Below, piece by piece: positions 1-6,076 of a DNA stretch of 23,646 nucleotides. The stretch lies in NCBI GenBank assembly GCA_031178805.1, contig JAPSIJ010000006.1, positions 1-23,646 on the forward strand, in the 5' to 3' direction. Below the pieces are notes generated by a model. It was not told where the DNA came from. It was given only the letters and a program-made list of their open reading frames with translations, and ran no database searches. Numbering within the stretch: position 1 is the stretch's first letter; every line of letters starts with the position of its first letter. The stretch comes from Cellulomonas sp. (GTDB taxonomy: Bacteria > Actinomycetota > Actinomycetes > Actinomycetales > Cellulomonadaceae). The translations under genes were made by a program, and so were the position numbers.

Positions 1-561
1 GCGCAGGCGCGCCACCTCGTCGGTCTGCTCCGGCGCGGCCTGCTCGGCCTCGCGCGCCGCCTTCGCCGCGGGGGCGTAGGGGGCGGTCGCGGGCTGCGCG
101 GTCGCCACGGGGGAGGTCGCCGGGGTCGGCTCGGGGTCGCGCGGCGCCGGCTGCTCCTGCGGGCGCTGCGCCGTCGGGGTCGGCGCCGGGCCGACGGGGG
201 CGCCGTCGCCGGTGTGCGCCGGCCGCTCCGCGCCGGTGTCGGCGACGGTGCCGGGGCGCTCGCCCGCGGGGGCGTCGGCCGGCGGCGCGTCGGGCCGCGA
301 CGTCGTCGCGGGGGCCGCCGGGGCGGCGGCGGCGCGGGTGGCGGCGTCCGGCGCGGGCGCCGACCCGCCCGCGGCGGCGCCGTCGGCGGTGCCGTTCGCG
401 GACCCGTCCGGCGCGCCGGACCCCGTCGTGGTGGCCACCGCGGGCTTGTAGCCCTCGAAGAAGTCCCACCACGCGGGGTCGACCGCGGTCTTGTCCTGGA
501 GGTACTGCTCGTACAGCTCGTCGACCAGCCACGCGTTGGCGCCGAAGTCGGCACGGTTCAC
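1..561 (-). CDS. kgd: Multifunctional 2-oxoglutarate decarboxylase/dehydrogenase Kgd (SucA), N-terminal part only
   Basis: Only the first 187 codons are present; the gene continues past the left edge. The N-terminus reads FGANAWLVDELYEQYLQDK followed by VDPAWWDFFEGY, the 2-oxogl_dehyd_N signature of E1o proteins. After about residue 40 comes a long Ala/Pro-rich linker. In actinobacteria this linker leads to an E2-type acyltransferase domain fused to the thiamine-diphosphate E1 domain, and the enzyme acts in the TCA cycle on 2-oxoglutarate; those domains lie outside the window. The start is uncertain. GTG at 561 is preferred because GGAG sits 6 nt upstream, the length before FG fits the family, and the codons further upstream often end in A/T, unlike this genome. 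In-frame GTGs at 585, 600 and 618 are alternatives (585 gives MSQHAEPDV). Confidence 0.85.
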   Translation of the reverse strand, partial: MNRADFGANAWLVDELYEQYLQDKTAVDPAWWDFFEGYKPAVATTTGSGAPDGSANGTADGAAAGGSAPAPDAATRAAAAPAAPATTSRPDAPPADAPAGERPGTVADTGAERPAHTGDGAPVGPAPTPTAQRPQEQPAPRDPEPTPATSPVATAQPATAPYAPAAKAAREAEQAAPEQTDEVARLR

Positions 562-647
562 GTCTGGCTCCGCATGCTGGGACACGCGAGGATCGCCCAC
601 TTCCTCCGCGGCACTCACCGCGTCATCGCCGGATCAGTTCGTCCCCA

Positions 648-669
648 ACCCTACGTCCTGACCGGACGT
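648..669 (-). promoter_or_regulatory. Candidate kgd promoter with overlapping inverted repeat
   Basis: Read on the minus strand, TAGGGT (653 to 648) is a good actinobacterial -10 element (TANNNT). Just upstream is a perfect inverted repeat, ACGTCC (653-658) and GGACGT (664-669) with a 5-nt spacer, which covers the -35/-10 spacer. A protein bound there would block RNA polymerase. No good -35 hexamer is seen. The placement upstream of kgd supports the reading; the binding factor is unknown. Confidence 0.35.
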
Positions 670-703
670 CATCTCCCCCCGAGCGCGGCGGGTCGCCCAG
701 GGT

Positions 704-721
704 TCACACGCCTGTCACACG
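704..721. promoter_or_regulatory. Direct repeats TCACACG, 11-bp period
   Basis: TCACACG occurs at 704-710 and again at 715-721, exactly one helical turn apart. OmpR-family response regulators usually bind such 11-bp-phased direct repeats, and MtrA of mycobacteria is reported to bind GTCACA-type repeats. The site lies about 50 bp upstream of the candidate kgd -10. Assignment to MtrA or to the response regulator in this window is inference. Confidence 0.25.
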
Positions 722-809
722 GCGGGTCGGCCGGGGGTACCGGGCACCCCATCTGCGGTTCTGCCGCGGGCATGGTCCCGACCAACTCGGTCATGCGCGC
801 CCCTGCACG

Positions 810-849
810 CCGACGCCCCGCACCGGCCGGGGCCGGTGCGGGGCGTCGG
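810..849 (-). terminator. Strong GC hairpin terminator after the ABC exporter operon
   Basis: Arms 810-827 and 832-849 are perfectly complementary (18 bp) around a 4-nt loop. The hairpin starts 19 bases downstream of the permease stop codon. There is no T-tract on either side, as is usual for GC-rich actinobacterial hairpin terminators. It separates the exporter genes from kgd on the same strand. Confidence 0.75.
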
Positions 850-868
850 GGCGCGCGGGCGCCGGGGC

Positions 869-1678
869 TCAGGTGATGTCGCGCCGGAGGGTGGTGAACC
901 GGCCGAGCAGCGCCAGCAGCAGCGCGTAGCCGACCAGCACCGCGGCACCGGCCGCCGGGCCCAGCAGGCTGCCCGCCCCCGTGGCCGAGTAGAACGAGCC
1001 GCCGCTGATCGCCTCGCCGGCCGCACCGGGCAGGAACTTGCCGATCGGGGCGGTCGCGTCGTTCAGGCCGAGCACCAGGCGGGCGATCGGCTCGACGAAC
1101 TGGGTGAAGGCGAGGACGACCACGATGGCGACGACCTGGTTCGGCATGGCGAACCCGAGGCCCACGCCCACCACGCACCAGACGGTCAGGGCGAGGGCGG
1201 TCCGGGCGATCACGCCCTGGATCTCCCCGTCGCCCAGCAGGTTGGGCGCGTCGGTGAAGGCGAACGCCGCCGCGCCGGCCGCGACCGTCGCCAGCGTGCC
1301 GAGCACGCCGTACAGCAGGCCCATCGGGACGCTCGCGGCGAGCTTCGCCACGACGAACCGGTTCCGGTCCGGCTGCGCCAGCAGGGTCGGCGTCAGGGTC
1401 CGGTGCCGGAACTCCGACGTCACGGACAGCAGCCCGACGAGCAGCGGCAGCGCGTAGCCGAGCGACGCCGGCAGCGTGTAGACCGCGGTGGCCACGCCCG
1501 CGTCGTCCACCATCACCGGGCCGCCGGAGGTGCCGGTGACCTCGGCGCCCTCGAAGGTGAACGCGAACGCCATCATCGCGCCGAGGAAGGCCATGTAGCC
1601 GACCATGACGATCAGCAGCACCCACCAGGTGCGGGTCGTGACGATCTTCCGGTACTCGGAGACCAGGGTGTCCTTCAC
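869..1678 (-). CDS. ABC-2 type transporter permease subunit
   Basis: This 269-residue membrane protein forms the channel of an ABC exporter with the ATPase encoded just upstream. The first segment, around residues 19-43 (TWWVLLIVMVGYMAFLGA), is a clear transmembrane helix. About five more hydrophobic stretches follow (near 70-82, 110-135, 150-170, 175-195, 235-260). The cytoplasmic motif SEFRHRTLTPTLLAQPDRN after TM2 is typical of ABC-2/BcrB/NatB-like permeases. The GTG start overlaps the ATPase stop as GTGA, so the two are translationally coupled. The substrate cannot be read from the sequence; drugs, antimicrobial peptides or lipids are possible. Confidence 0.85.
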   Translation of the reverse strand: MKDTLVSEYRKIVTTRTWWVLLIVMVGYMAFLGAMMAFAFTFEGAEVTGTSGGPVMVDDAGVATAVYTLPASLGYALPLLVGLLSVTSEFRHRTLTPTLLAQPDRNRFVVAKLAASVPMGLLYGVLGTLATVAAGAAAFAFTDAPNLLGDGEIQGVIARTALALTVWCVVGVGLGFAMPNQVVAIVVVLAFTQFVEPIARLVLGLNDATAPIGKFLPGAAGEAISGGSFYSATGAGSLLGPAAGAAVLVGYALLLALLGRFTTLRRDIT

Positions 1679-2646
1679 CGCGCACCTCCGGCGGGGGTCG
1701 TCGGGACGGCGGCGTGCGCGCCGTGCGGGCGGTCGCCCGGGGTCGGGGCGGTGAGCCGGAGGAACACGTCCTCCAGGCCGACGCCGTGCGTCGCCAGCTC
1801 GTGCAGCTCCAGCCCCGCGGCGAACGCCGCGCGGCCGACCGTGGCCACGTCCGTGCCGACCAGCTCGGCGGCACCGGGGACGGGCGTGCCGGCGGCGCGC
1901 GACCAGCCGGCGCGCGCCACCAGGGCGTCCAGGCCCGCGGCGTCCGGGGACGCGACGCGCACCCGGGGCTCGGCCAGCCGGCTCAGCTCCTCCAGCGTCG
2001 AGGCGTGCACGAGGCGGCCGCCGGCGATGATCACGACGTCGTCGACGGTCTGCTGGACCTCGGACAGCACGTGCGAGGACACCAGCACGGTCCGGCCCTG
2101 GGCGGCGAGCGCGCGCAGCAGGTCGCGCAGCCAGCGGATGCCCTCCGGGTCCAGGCCGTTCGCCGGCTCGTCGAGCAGCAGCACCGGCGGGTCGCCGAGC
2201 AGCGTGGTGGCCAGCGCGAGCCGCTGGCGCATGCCGAGCGAGAAGCCGCCGACCCGCCGCTTGGCCGCGGCGGACAGGCCGACCAGGTCGAGGACCTCCG
2301 CCGCCTTGGCGTCCGGGACCCCGGCCTGGGGCGCGTACACCCGCAGGTGGTCGAGGGCGGTGCGGCCGGGGTGGAAGTCGGCGGCCTCCAGCGCGGCGCC
2401 CACGGTGCGCATCGGGCGGTCGAGCTCGGTGTACCGGCGGCCGCCGATGGTGGCGCTGCCGCTGGTCGGGGAGACCAGGCCCAGCAGCATCCGCAGCGTC
2501 GTGGTCTTGCCCGCGCCGTTGGGGCCGAGGAACCCGGTGACCCGGCCCGGGCGGACCGTGAAGGTCAGGTCGTCCACGGCCCGGACCTGGCCGAACGTCT
2601 TCGTGAGGTGCGAGACCTCGATGGCGTGCGTCGCGTCGGGTGGCAT
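1675..2646 (-). CDS. ABC transporter ATP-binding protein (BcrA/DrrA-like exporter ATPase)
   Basis: This is the cytoplasmic ATPase that powers export through the overlapping permease. All nucleotide-binding motifs are visible: Walker A GPNGAGKTT (41-49), signature FSLGMRQRL (135-143, with SLGMR in place of LSGGQ, common in this exporter subfamily), Walker B VLLLDEP (155-161) and switch histidine H192 in SSHVLSE. The C-terminal ~100 residues form the usual extension of drug-exporter ATPases. The ATG at 2646 is supported by the family N-terminus (IEVSHLTKTFG) and by a -10 element only 7 nt before it, which implies a leaderless mRNA. The two-component system lies just upstream on the same strand, so a detoxification role is plausible but unproven. 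Confidence 0.92.
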   Translation of the reverse strand: MPPDATHAIEVSHLTKTFGQVRAVDDLTFTVRPGRVTGFLGPNGAGKTTTLRMLLGLVSPTSGSATIGGRRYTELDRPMRTVGAALEAADFHPGRTALDHLRVYAPQAGVPDAKAAEVLDLVGLSAAAKRRVGGFSLGMRQRLALATTLLGDPPVLLLDEPANGLDPEGIRWLRDLLRALAAQGRTVLVSSHVLSEVQQTVDDVVIIAGGRLVHASTLEELSRLAEPRVRVASPDAAGLDALVARAGWSRAAGTPVPGAAELVGTDVATVGRAAFAAGLELHELATHGVGLEDVFLRLTAPTPGDRPHGAHAAVPTTPAGGAR

Positions 2647-2653
2647 GTCCCCG

Positions 2654-2659
2654 ACCCTA
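2654..2659 (-). promoter_or_regulatory. -10 element of a leaderless promoter for the ABC ATPase gene
   Basis: TAGGGT on the minus strand ends 7 nt before the ATG at 2646, so transcription should begin at or next to the start codon. No Shine-Dalgarno sequence is present. The -35 region is weak. This suggests the exporter can be transcribed independently of the kinase gene 88 bases upstream. Confidence 0.4.
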
Positions 2660-2734
2660 GGAGCGCGAGGGCCCCCGGGACCATCCGTCCTCAGGCTGGG
2701 ATCGTCCTCCGTCGCGAGGCGGAGCCGCGCCCGG

Positions 2735-3823
2735 TCAGAAGGCCCCGGTGGCCGGCCGGGTGGTGCGGCGGGACGGCAGCATCACGCGCATCGTGCAGCC
2801 CGTCGGGGTGTCCGCGACCTCGACGGTGCCGCCGTGCAGCGTCACCGCCCACCGCACGATGGACAGCCCGAGCCCGGTGCCGCCGGTGGAGATCTGCCCG
2901 GTGATGGCGGGGGTGTTGCCGCGGGCGAACCGCTCGAACACCCGCTGCCGCTGGTCGGCGGCGATGCCCGGGCCGGCGTCCACGACGTCCAGCTGCACCC
3001 AGCCGCCGGTGCGCCGCGCCTCGAGCCGCACGGGCGCGCCGGTCGGGGAGTGCCGCACGGCGTTCTGCACCAGGTTGGCGACCACCTGGTGCAGCCGCTC
3101 GCGGTCGGCCGGCAGGGTGAGGTTCGGCGGGTCGACGACGACGGGGAACGTCAGGTCCTTGGCCGCGCCCACGAGGCGGCCCTCCTGCGCGGCCTCCTCG
3201 AGGAACTGCTGCACCGGGACGTCGGTCACCTGCAGCTCCACCGCCCCCGCCTCCAGCCGGGACAGGTCCAGCAGCGTGGCGACGAGGCGGGACAGCCGCT
3301 GGGTCTGGGCGAGCGCGGCGCGCATCGCCTCCGGGTCCGGGTCGCTGACCCCGTCGACGATGTTCTCCAGCTGCGCCTGCAGCGCGGTGACCGGGGTGCG
3401 CAGCTCGTGCGAGACGTTGGCGACCATCTCGCGGCGCACGGTGTCCGCCTGCTCCAGGTCGTCCGCCATCCGGTTGAAGGCCGCGGCGAGCTGCCCGACC
3501 TCGTCGCGGCTGGTCGCGCGCACCCGGCGGCTGTAGTCGCCCGCGGCCATCGCCCGGGCGGCAGAGGTCATCTCCCGCAGCGGGGAGGTCATGCCGCGCG
3601 CCAGCACCTGCGTCATCACCAGGGCGATCACGATGACGATCGGGAAGGTCCGGGTCGGGCCGAGCGCGTTGTTCAGACCGAGCCACGTGAGCAGCGCCGC
3701 GACGAACACCGCCGCGGCCACCAGGACGCCGAGCTTGATCTTGATCGAGCGCAGCCGGTCGAGCGGGCGCACGTCCGGCAGCCGCCCGACCCGCGCCGGC
3801 CGCTGGTGGCGGGGGACCGTCAC
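2735..3823 (-). CDS. HAMP-domain sensor histidine kinase with minimal extracellular loop
   Basis: This 362-residue membrane kinase should phosphorylate the response regulator encoded immediately upstream. Two transmembrane helices (about 31-50 and 61-76) are separated by only ~10 residues, then a HAMP domain (about 77-130) leads into the dimerisation box with H139 in ANVSHELRTPV. The catalytic domain shows the N box (NLVQNAVRHS), G1 (DAGPGIA), F box (FERFARG) and G2 (GGTGLGLSIV). With so short a loop it is unlikely to bind a ligand outside the cell; it resembles intramembrane-sensing kinases such as LiaS. The GTG start at 3823 overlaps the regulator's stop codon (GTGA), so the pair is co-translated. 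Confidence 0.9.
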   Translation of the reverse strand: MTVPRHQRPARVGRLPDVRPLDRLRSIKIKLGVLVAAAVFVAALLTWLGLNNALGPTRTFPIVIVIALVMTQVLARGMTSPLREMTSAARAMAAGDYSRRVRATSRDEVGQLAAAFNRMADDLEQADTVRREMVANVSHELRTPVTALQAQLENIVDGVSDPDPEAMRAALAQTQRLSRLVATLLDLSRLEAGAVELQVTDVPVQQFLEEAAQEGRLVGAAKDLTFPVVVDPPNLTLPADRERLHQVVANLVQNAVRHSPTGAPVRLEARRTGGWVQLDVVDAGPGIAADQRQRVFERFARGNTPAITGQISTGGTGLGLSIVRWAVTLHGGTVEVADTPTGCTMRVMLPSRRTTRPATGAF

Positions 3824-4587
3824 GCCGGGCCGCCTCCCGCGGACGCGCCGGCCGGCTCCAGGGCGTAGCCGACGCCGTGCACCGTGCGGATCAGGTCGGC
3901 GCCGAGCTTCCTGCGCAAGGCCTTCACATGCGAGTCCACCGTGCGGGTCCCGGAGGCGTCCACCCAGTCCCACACCTCCGCCAGCAGGCGCTCGCGGGTG
4001 AGCACGGTGCGCGGGCTCGCGGCCAGCGCGAGCAGCAGGTCGAACTCCGTCGGCGTGAGGTGCACCTCCTCGCCGGCGCGGTGCACGCGGCGCTGCGCGC
4101 GGTCGATCACGACGTCGCCCACGGCCACCGGCGGCTCGGCCTCGGGGGCGCCGGCGGCGAGCTCCGCGGCGAGCGCGGCGCGCTGCTGGCGGCGCAGCAG
4201 CGCCTTCACCCGGGCGACGAGCTCGCGCATCGAGAACGGCTTGGTCATGTAGTCGTCGGCGCCGACGCCGAGCCCGATCAGCATGTCGGTCTCGTCGTCG
4301 CGCGCGGTGAGCATCAGCACCGGGACGGGGCGGTCCGCCTGGATGCGGCGGCACACCTCGAGGCCGTCGATGCCGGGCAGCATCACGTCCAGCACCACGA
4401 CGTCCGGCGAGAGCCGCGCGGCGGCGTCGACGGCCTGCAGCCCGTCGCCGACCGTCTCGACCTGCCAGCCCTCGGCGGAGAGCCGGCGGGCGACCGCGGT
4501 GGCGATGGCGGGCTCGTCCTCGACGACCAGCACCGAGGTGGACGCGGGGCTGCCGGCGCCGGCGCCGGGGCGGGATGCGAACGACAT
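3820..4587 (-). CDS. OmpR/PhoB-family DNA-binding response regulator
   Basis: This 255-residue transcription regulator has a receiver domain (about 18-130) with acidic pocket E24/D25, phosphoacceptor D67 in VVVLDVMLPGIDG, T94 and K116 (TKPFSM). An acidic/Ala linker leads to a winged-helix domain (about 160-247) with VHLTPTEFDLLLAL and GTRTVDSHVKALRRKLG, the recognition-helix region of the OmpR class. It is the partner of the overlapping kinase. The ATG at 4587 is chosen because the receiver domain begins about 17 residues later; no clear Shine-Dalgarno sequence precedes it. A weak TTGAGC (4650-4645) and CATACG (4626-4621) on the minus strand could be its promoter. Such regulators bind 11-bp direct repeats, often at their own promoters. 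Confidence 0.92.
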   Translation of the reverse strand: MSFASRPGAGAGSPASTSVLVVEDEPAIATAVARRLSAEGWQVETVGDGLQAVDAAARLSPDVVVLDVMLPGIDGLEVCRRIQADRPVPVLMLTARDDETDMLIGLGVGADDYMTKPFSMRELVARVKALLRRQQRAALAAELAAGAPEAEPPVAVGDVVIDRAQRRVHRAGEEVHLTPTEFDLLLALAASPRTVLTRERLLAEVWDWVDASGTRTVDSHVKALRRKLGADLIRTVHGVGYALEPAGASAGGGPA

Positions 4588-4612
4588 GACGCCAGCGTAG
4601 AGCGCGGTGTGT

Positions 4613-4744
4613 GGAGGTTTCGTATGATCGAGCCACCATGAGCAGCTCAAGTCGCTGCCGGCGTCCGTCCCGGGCCGACGAGCCCGGGCCCGACCATGCC
4701 GGCCCTTCCTGCCTCCTGATCCCCGCCCCCGCGGGCGGTGACCC
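4613..4744 (+). promoter_or_regulatory. Structured leader of the CNNM operon with two nested short ORFs
   Basis: The leader holds GGAGG (4613-4617), two overlapping short ORFs, and several hairpins. These are GCAGC/GCTGC (4642-4646 with 4654-4658), CCCGGGC/GCCCGGG (4669-4675 with 4682-4688) enclosed by GCCGGC/GCCGGC (4657-4662 with 4698-4703), and CCGCCC/GGGCGG (4723-4728 with 4733-4738). The last hairpin ends 6 nt before the CNNM start codon and covers its only weak ribosome-binding stretch. CCTCC at 4712-4716 could pair with the leader GGAGG. It does not match any riboswitch consensus I know; control by leader translation is inference. TATGAT at 4623-4628 could instead be a -10 element. Confidence 0.35.
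4624..4641 (+). CDS. Putative mini leader ORF, MIEPP
   Basis: ATG ATC GAG CCA CCA TGA encodes five residues, with one acidic residue directly before two prolines. A good Shine-Dalgarno GGAGG lies 6 nt upstream of the ATG. Its stop overlaps the next ATG as ATGA. Acidic/proline-rich leader peptides are known to sense low magnesium in enterobacterial mgtL, and the genes downstream here are CNNM-type putative magnesium transporters. Expression is not shown; the codons CCA are rare in this GC-rich genome. Confidence 0.3.
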   Translation: MIEPP

Positions 4745-4751
4745 GTGCTGA
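4638..4751 (+). CDS. Putative 37-residue leader ORF overlapping the CNNM start
   Basis: This ORF begins in the ATGA overlap with the MIEPP mini-ORF and ends with TGA at 4749-4751, inside the first codons of the CNNM gene in another frame. It starts MSSSSRCRRPSRADEPG and has no recognisable domain. It has no Shine-Dalgarno sequence of its own, so translation would depend on re-initiation after the mini-ORF. It may be a chance frame. Confidence 0.2.
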   Translation: MSSSSRCRRPSRADEPGPDHAGPSCLLIPAPAGGDPC

Positions 4752-6076
4752 CCGAGTGGCTGCTCGTCGCGCTGGGCGTCGTGCTCACCGCCGGCACCGC
4801 CGTGTTCGTCGCCAGCGAGTTCTCCCTGGTCACGCTCGACCCCGGGCTGGTCGAGGGGCAGACCCGCCCCGACGACCGCCGCGGGCAGAGCGTGCTCAAG
4901 GCGCTGCGCCGGCTGTCCACGCAGCTGTCCGGCGCGCAGGTCGGCATCACCGTGACCACCGTGCTGCTGGGCTACACGACGCAGCCCGCCGTGAACGCCC
5001 TCCTGGCGCAGCCGCTCGGCTCCGCGCTCGGCGCGGGCGTCGGCGGCGCGGTGGCGCTCGTGCTCACCCTGGTGCTGGTCAACGGGTTCTCCATGCTGTT
5101 CGGCGAGCTGGTGCCGAAGAACTTCGCGATCAGCCGCCCGCTGGGCACCGCCCGGCAGGTCGCCCCGCTGCAGAGCGGGTTCACCGCCGCGCTGTCGCCG
5201 CTGATCTCGCTGTTCAACAACAGCGCCAACTGGCTGCTGCGCCGGGTGGGCGTCGAGCCCCGCGAGGAGCTGTCCGGCGGCCGCTCGCCGCAGGAGCTCG
5301 CGGCGCTGGTCCGCCGCTCGGCGCAGGTCGGCACTCTGGACGAGACGACGGCGACGCTGCTGACCAACTCGATCGAGTTCGGCGAGCTGACGGCGGTGGA
5401 CGTGATGACCGACCGGCAGCGGGTGCAGGTGCTGCGCCGCGGCGAGACCGCCGCGGACGTGGTGCGGCTCGCCCGGGAGACCGGGCACTCGCGGTTCCCC
5501 GTGATCGGCGACGACTCCGACGACATCGTCGGCCTGGTGCACCTGCGCCGCGCCGTCGCCGTGCCGCACGAGCGCCGCGGGGAGGTGCCGGCCGCGGCCC
5601 TGATGATCGAGGCGCCGCGGGTGCCCGAGACCGTGCACCTCGGGCCGCTGCTGGTCGAGCTGCGCGACCACGGGATGCAGATGGCCGTCGTGGTGGACGA
5701 GTACGGCGGCACCTCCGGCGTCGTCACGCTGGAGGACGTCGTCGAGGAGCTGGTGGGCGACGTGGCGGACGAGCACGACCGCCGGCGCACCGCCGCCTCG
5801 CGGCGCGCGGACGGGGCCTGGGTCGTGTCCGGCCTGCTGCGCCCCGACGAGCTCACGGAGACCACCGGCCTGGTCGTCCCCGAGGACGGCCGGTACGAGA
5901 CCCTCGGCGGCCTGGTGATGGCCGCGCTCGGCCGGGTGCCCAGCGCCGGGGACGAGGTCGTCGCCGGCGACGTCCGGCTGCACGTGGCCTCGATGTCCCG
6001 GCGGCGCGTCGAGCGGGTGGTCGTCCAGGCCGCCGGCGCCGTGGCCGGCCTGCGCGACGAGGAGGCGGGCGCATGA
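4745..6076 (+). CDS. CNNM/CBS-domain transporter (CorC/HlyC family, putative Mg2+ transport), full-length
   Basis: This 443-residue membrane protein has an N-terminal CNNM (DUF21) domain with hydrophobic helices at about 1-28, 63-90 and 95-119 and the hallmark motif GELVPKN (120-126). A pair of CBS domains follows (about 205-335, with DVMTDR, HSRFPVIG, VVVDEYGGTSGVVTLEDVVEE), then a C-terminal CorC_HlyC domain (about 350-430). The CBS pair binds Mg-ATP in relatives, and the family moves Mg2+ (or Na+/Co2+) across the membrane. The old 'hemolysin' name is historical. The GTG start is set by the TEWLLVALGVVL N-terminus. It overlaps the next CNNM gene by 4 nt (ATGA), so they are co-translated. 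Confidence 0.9.
   Translation: MLTEWLLVALGVVLTAGTAVFVASEFSLVTLDPGLVEGQTRPDDRRGQSVLKALRRLSTQLSGAQVGITVTTVLLGYTTQPAVNALLAQPLGSALGAGVGGAVALVLTLVLVNGFSMLFGELVPKNFAISRPLGTARQVAPLQSGFTAALSPLISLFNNSANWLLRRVGVEPREELSGGRSPQELAALVRRSAQVGTLDETTATLLTNSIEFGELTAVDVMTDRQRVQVLRRGETAADVVRLARETGHSRFPVIGDDSDDIVGLVHLRRAVAVPHERRGEVPAAALMIEAPRVPETVHLGPLLVELRDHGMQMAVVVDEYGGTSGVVTLEDVVEELVGDVADEHDRRRTAASRRADGAWVVSGLLRPDELTETTGLVVPEDGRYETLGGLVMAALGRVPSAGDEVVAGDVRLHVASMSRRRVERVVVQAAGAVAGLRDEEAGA

Noticed and set aside
212..876. Plus-strand ORFs of 79 and 220 codons at the left end
   Set aside because: They are antisense to the Ala/Pro-rich linker of kgd, have low-complexity Arg/Gly/Ala composition, and run across a promoter and terminator.
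836..3868. Very long plus-strand open frame (over 1,000 codons)
   Set aside because: It runs antisense to the ABC exporter and kinase genes, is Arg/Ala/Gly-rich with no domain pattern, and is the usual shadow ORF of GC-rich coding DNA. Similar long shadows at 4972-7002, 13687-16848 and 18713-20530 were rejected for the same reason.
4613..4744. M-box, Mn2+ (yybP-ykoY) or guanidine riboswitch before the CNNM genes
   Set aside because: None of the invariant sequence blocks of these riboswitches is present; one ACGA-containing loop alone is not enough for guanidine-II.
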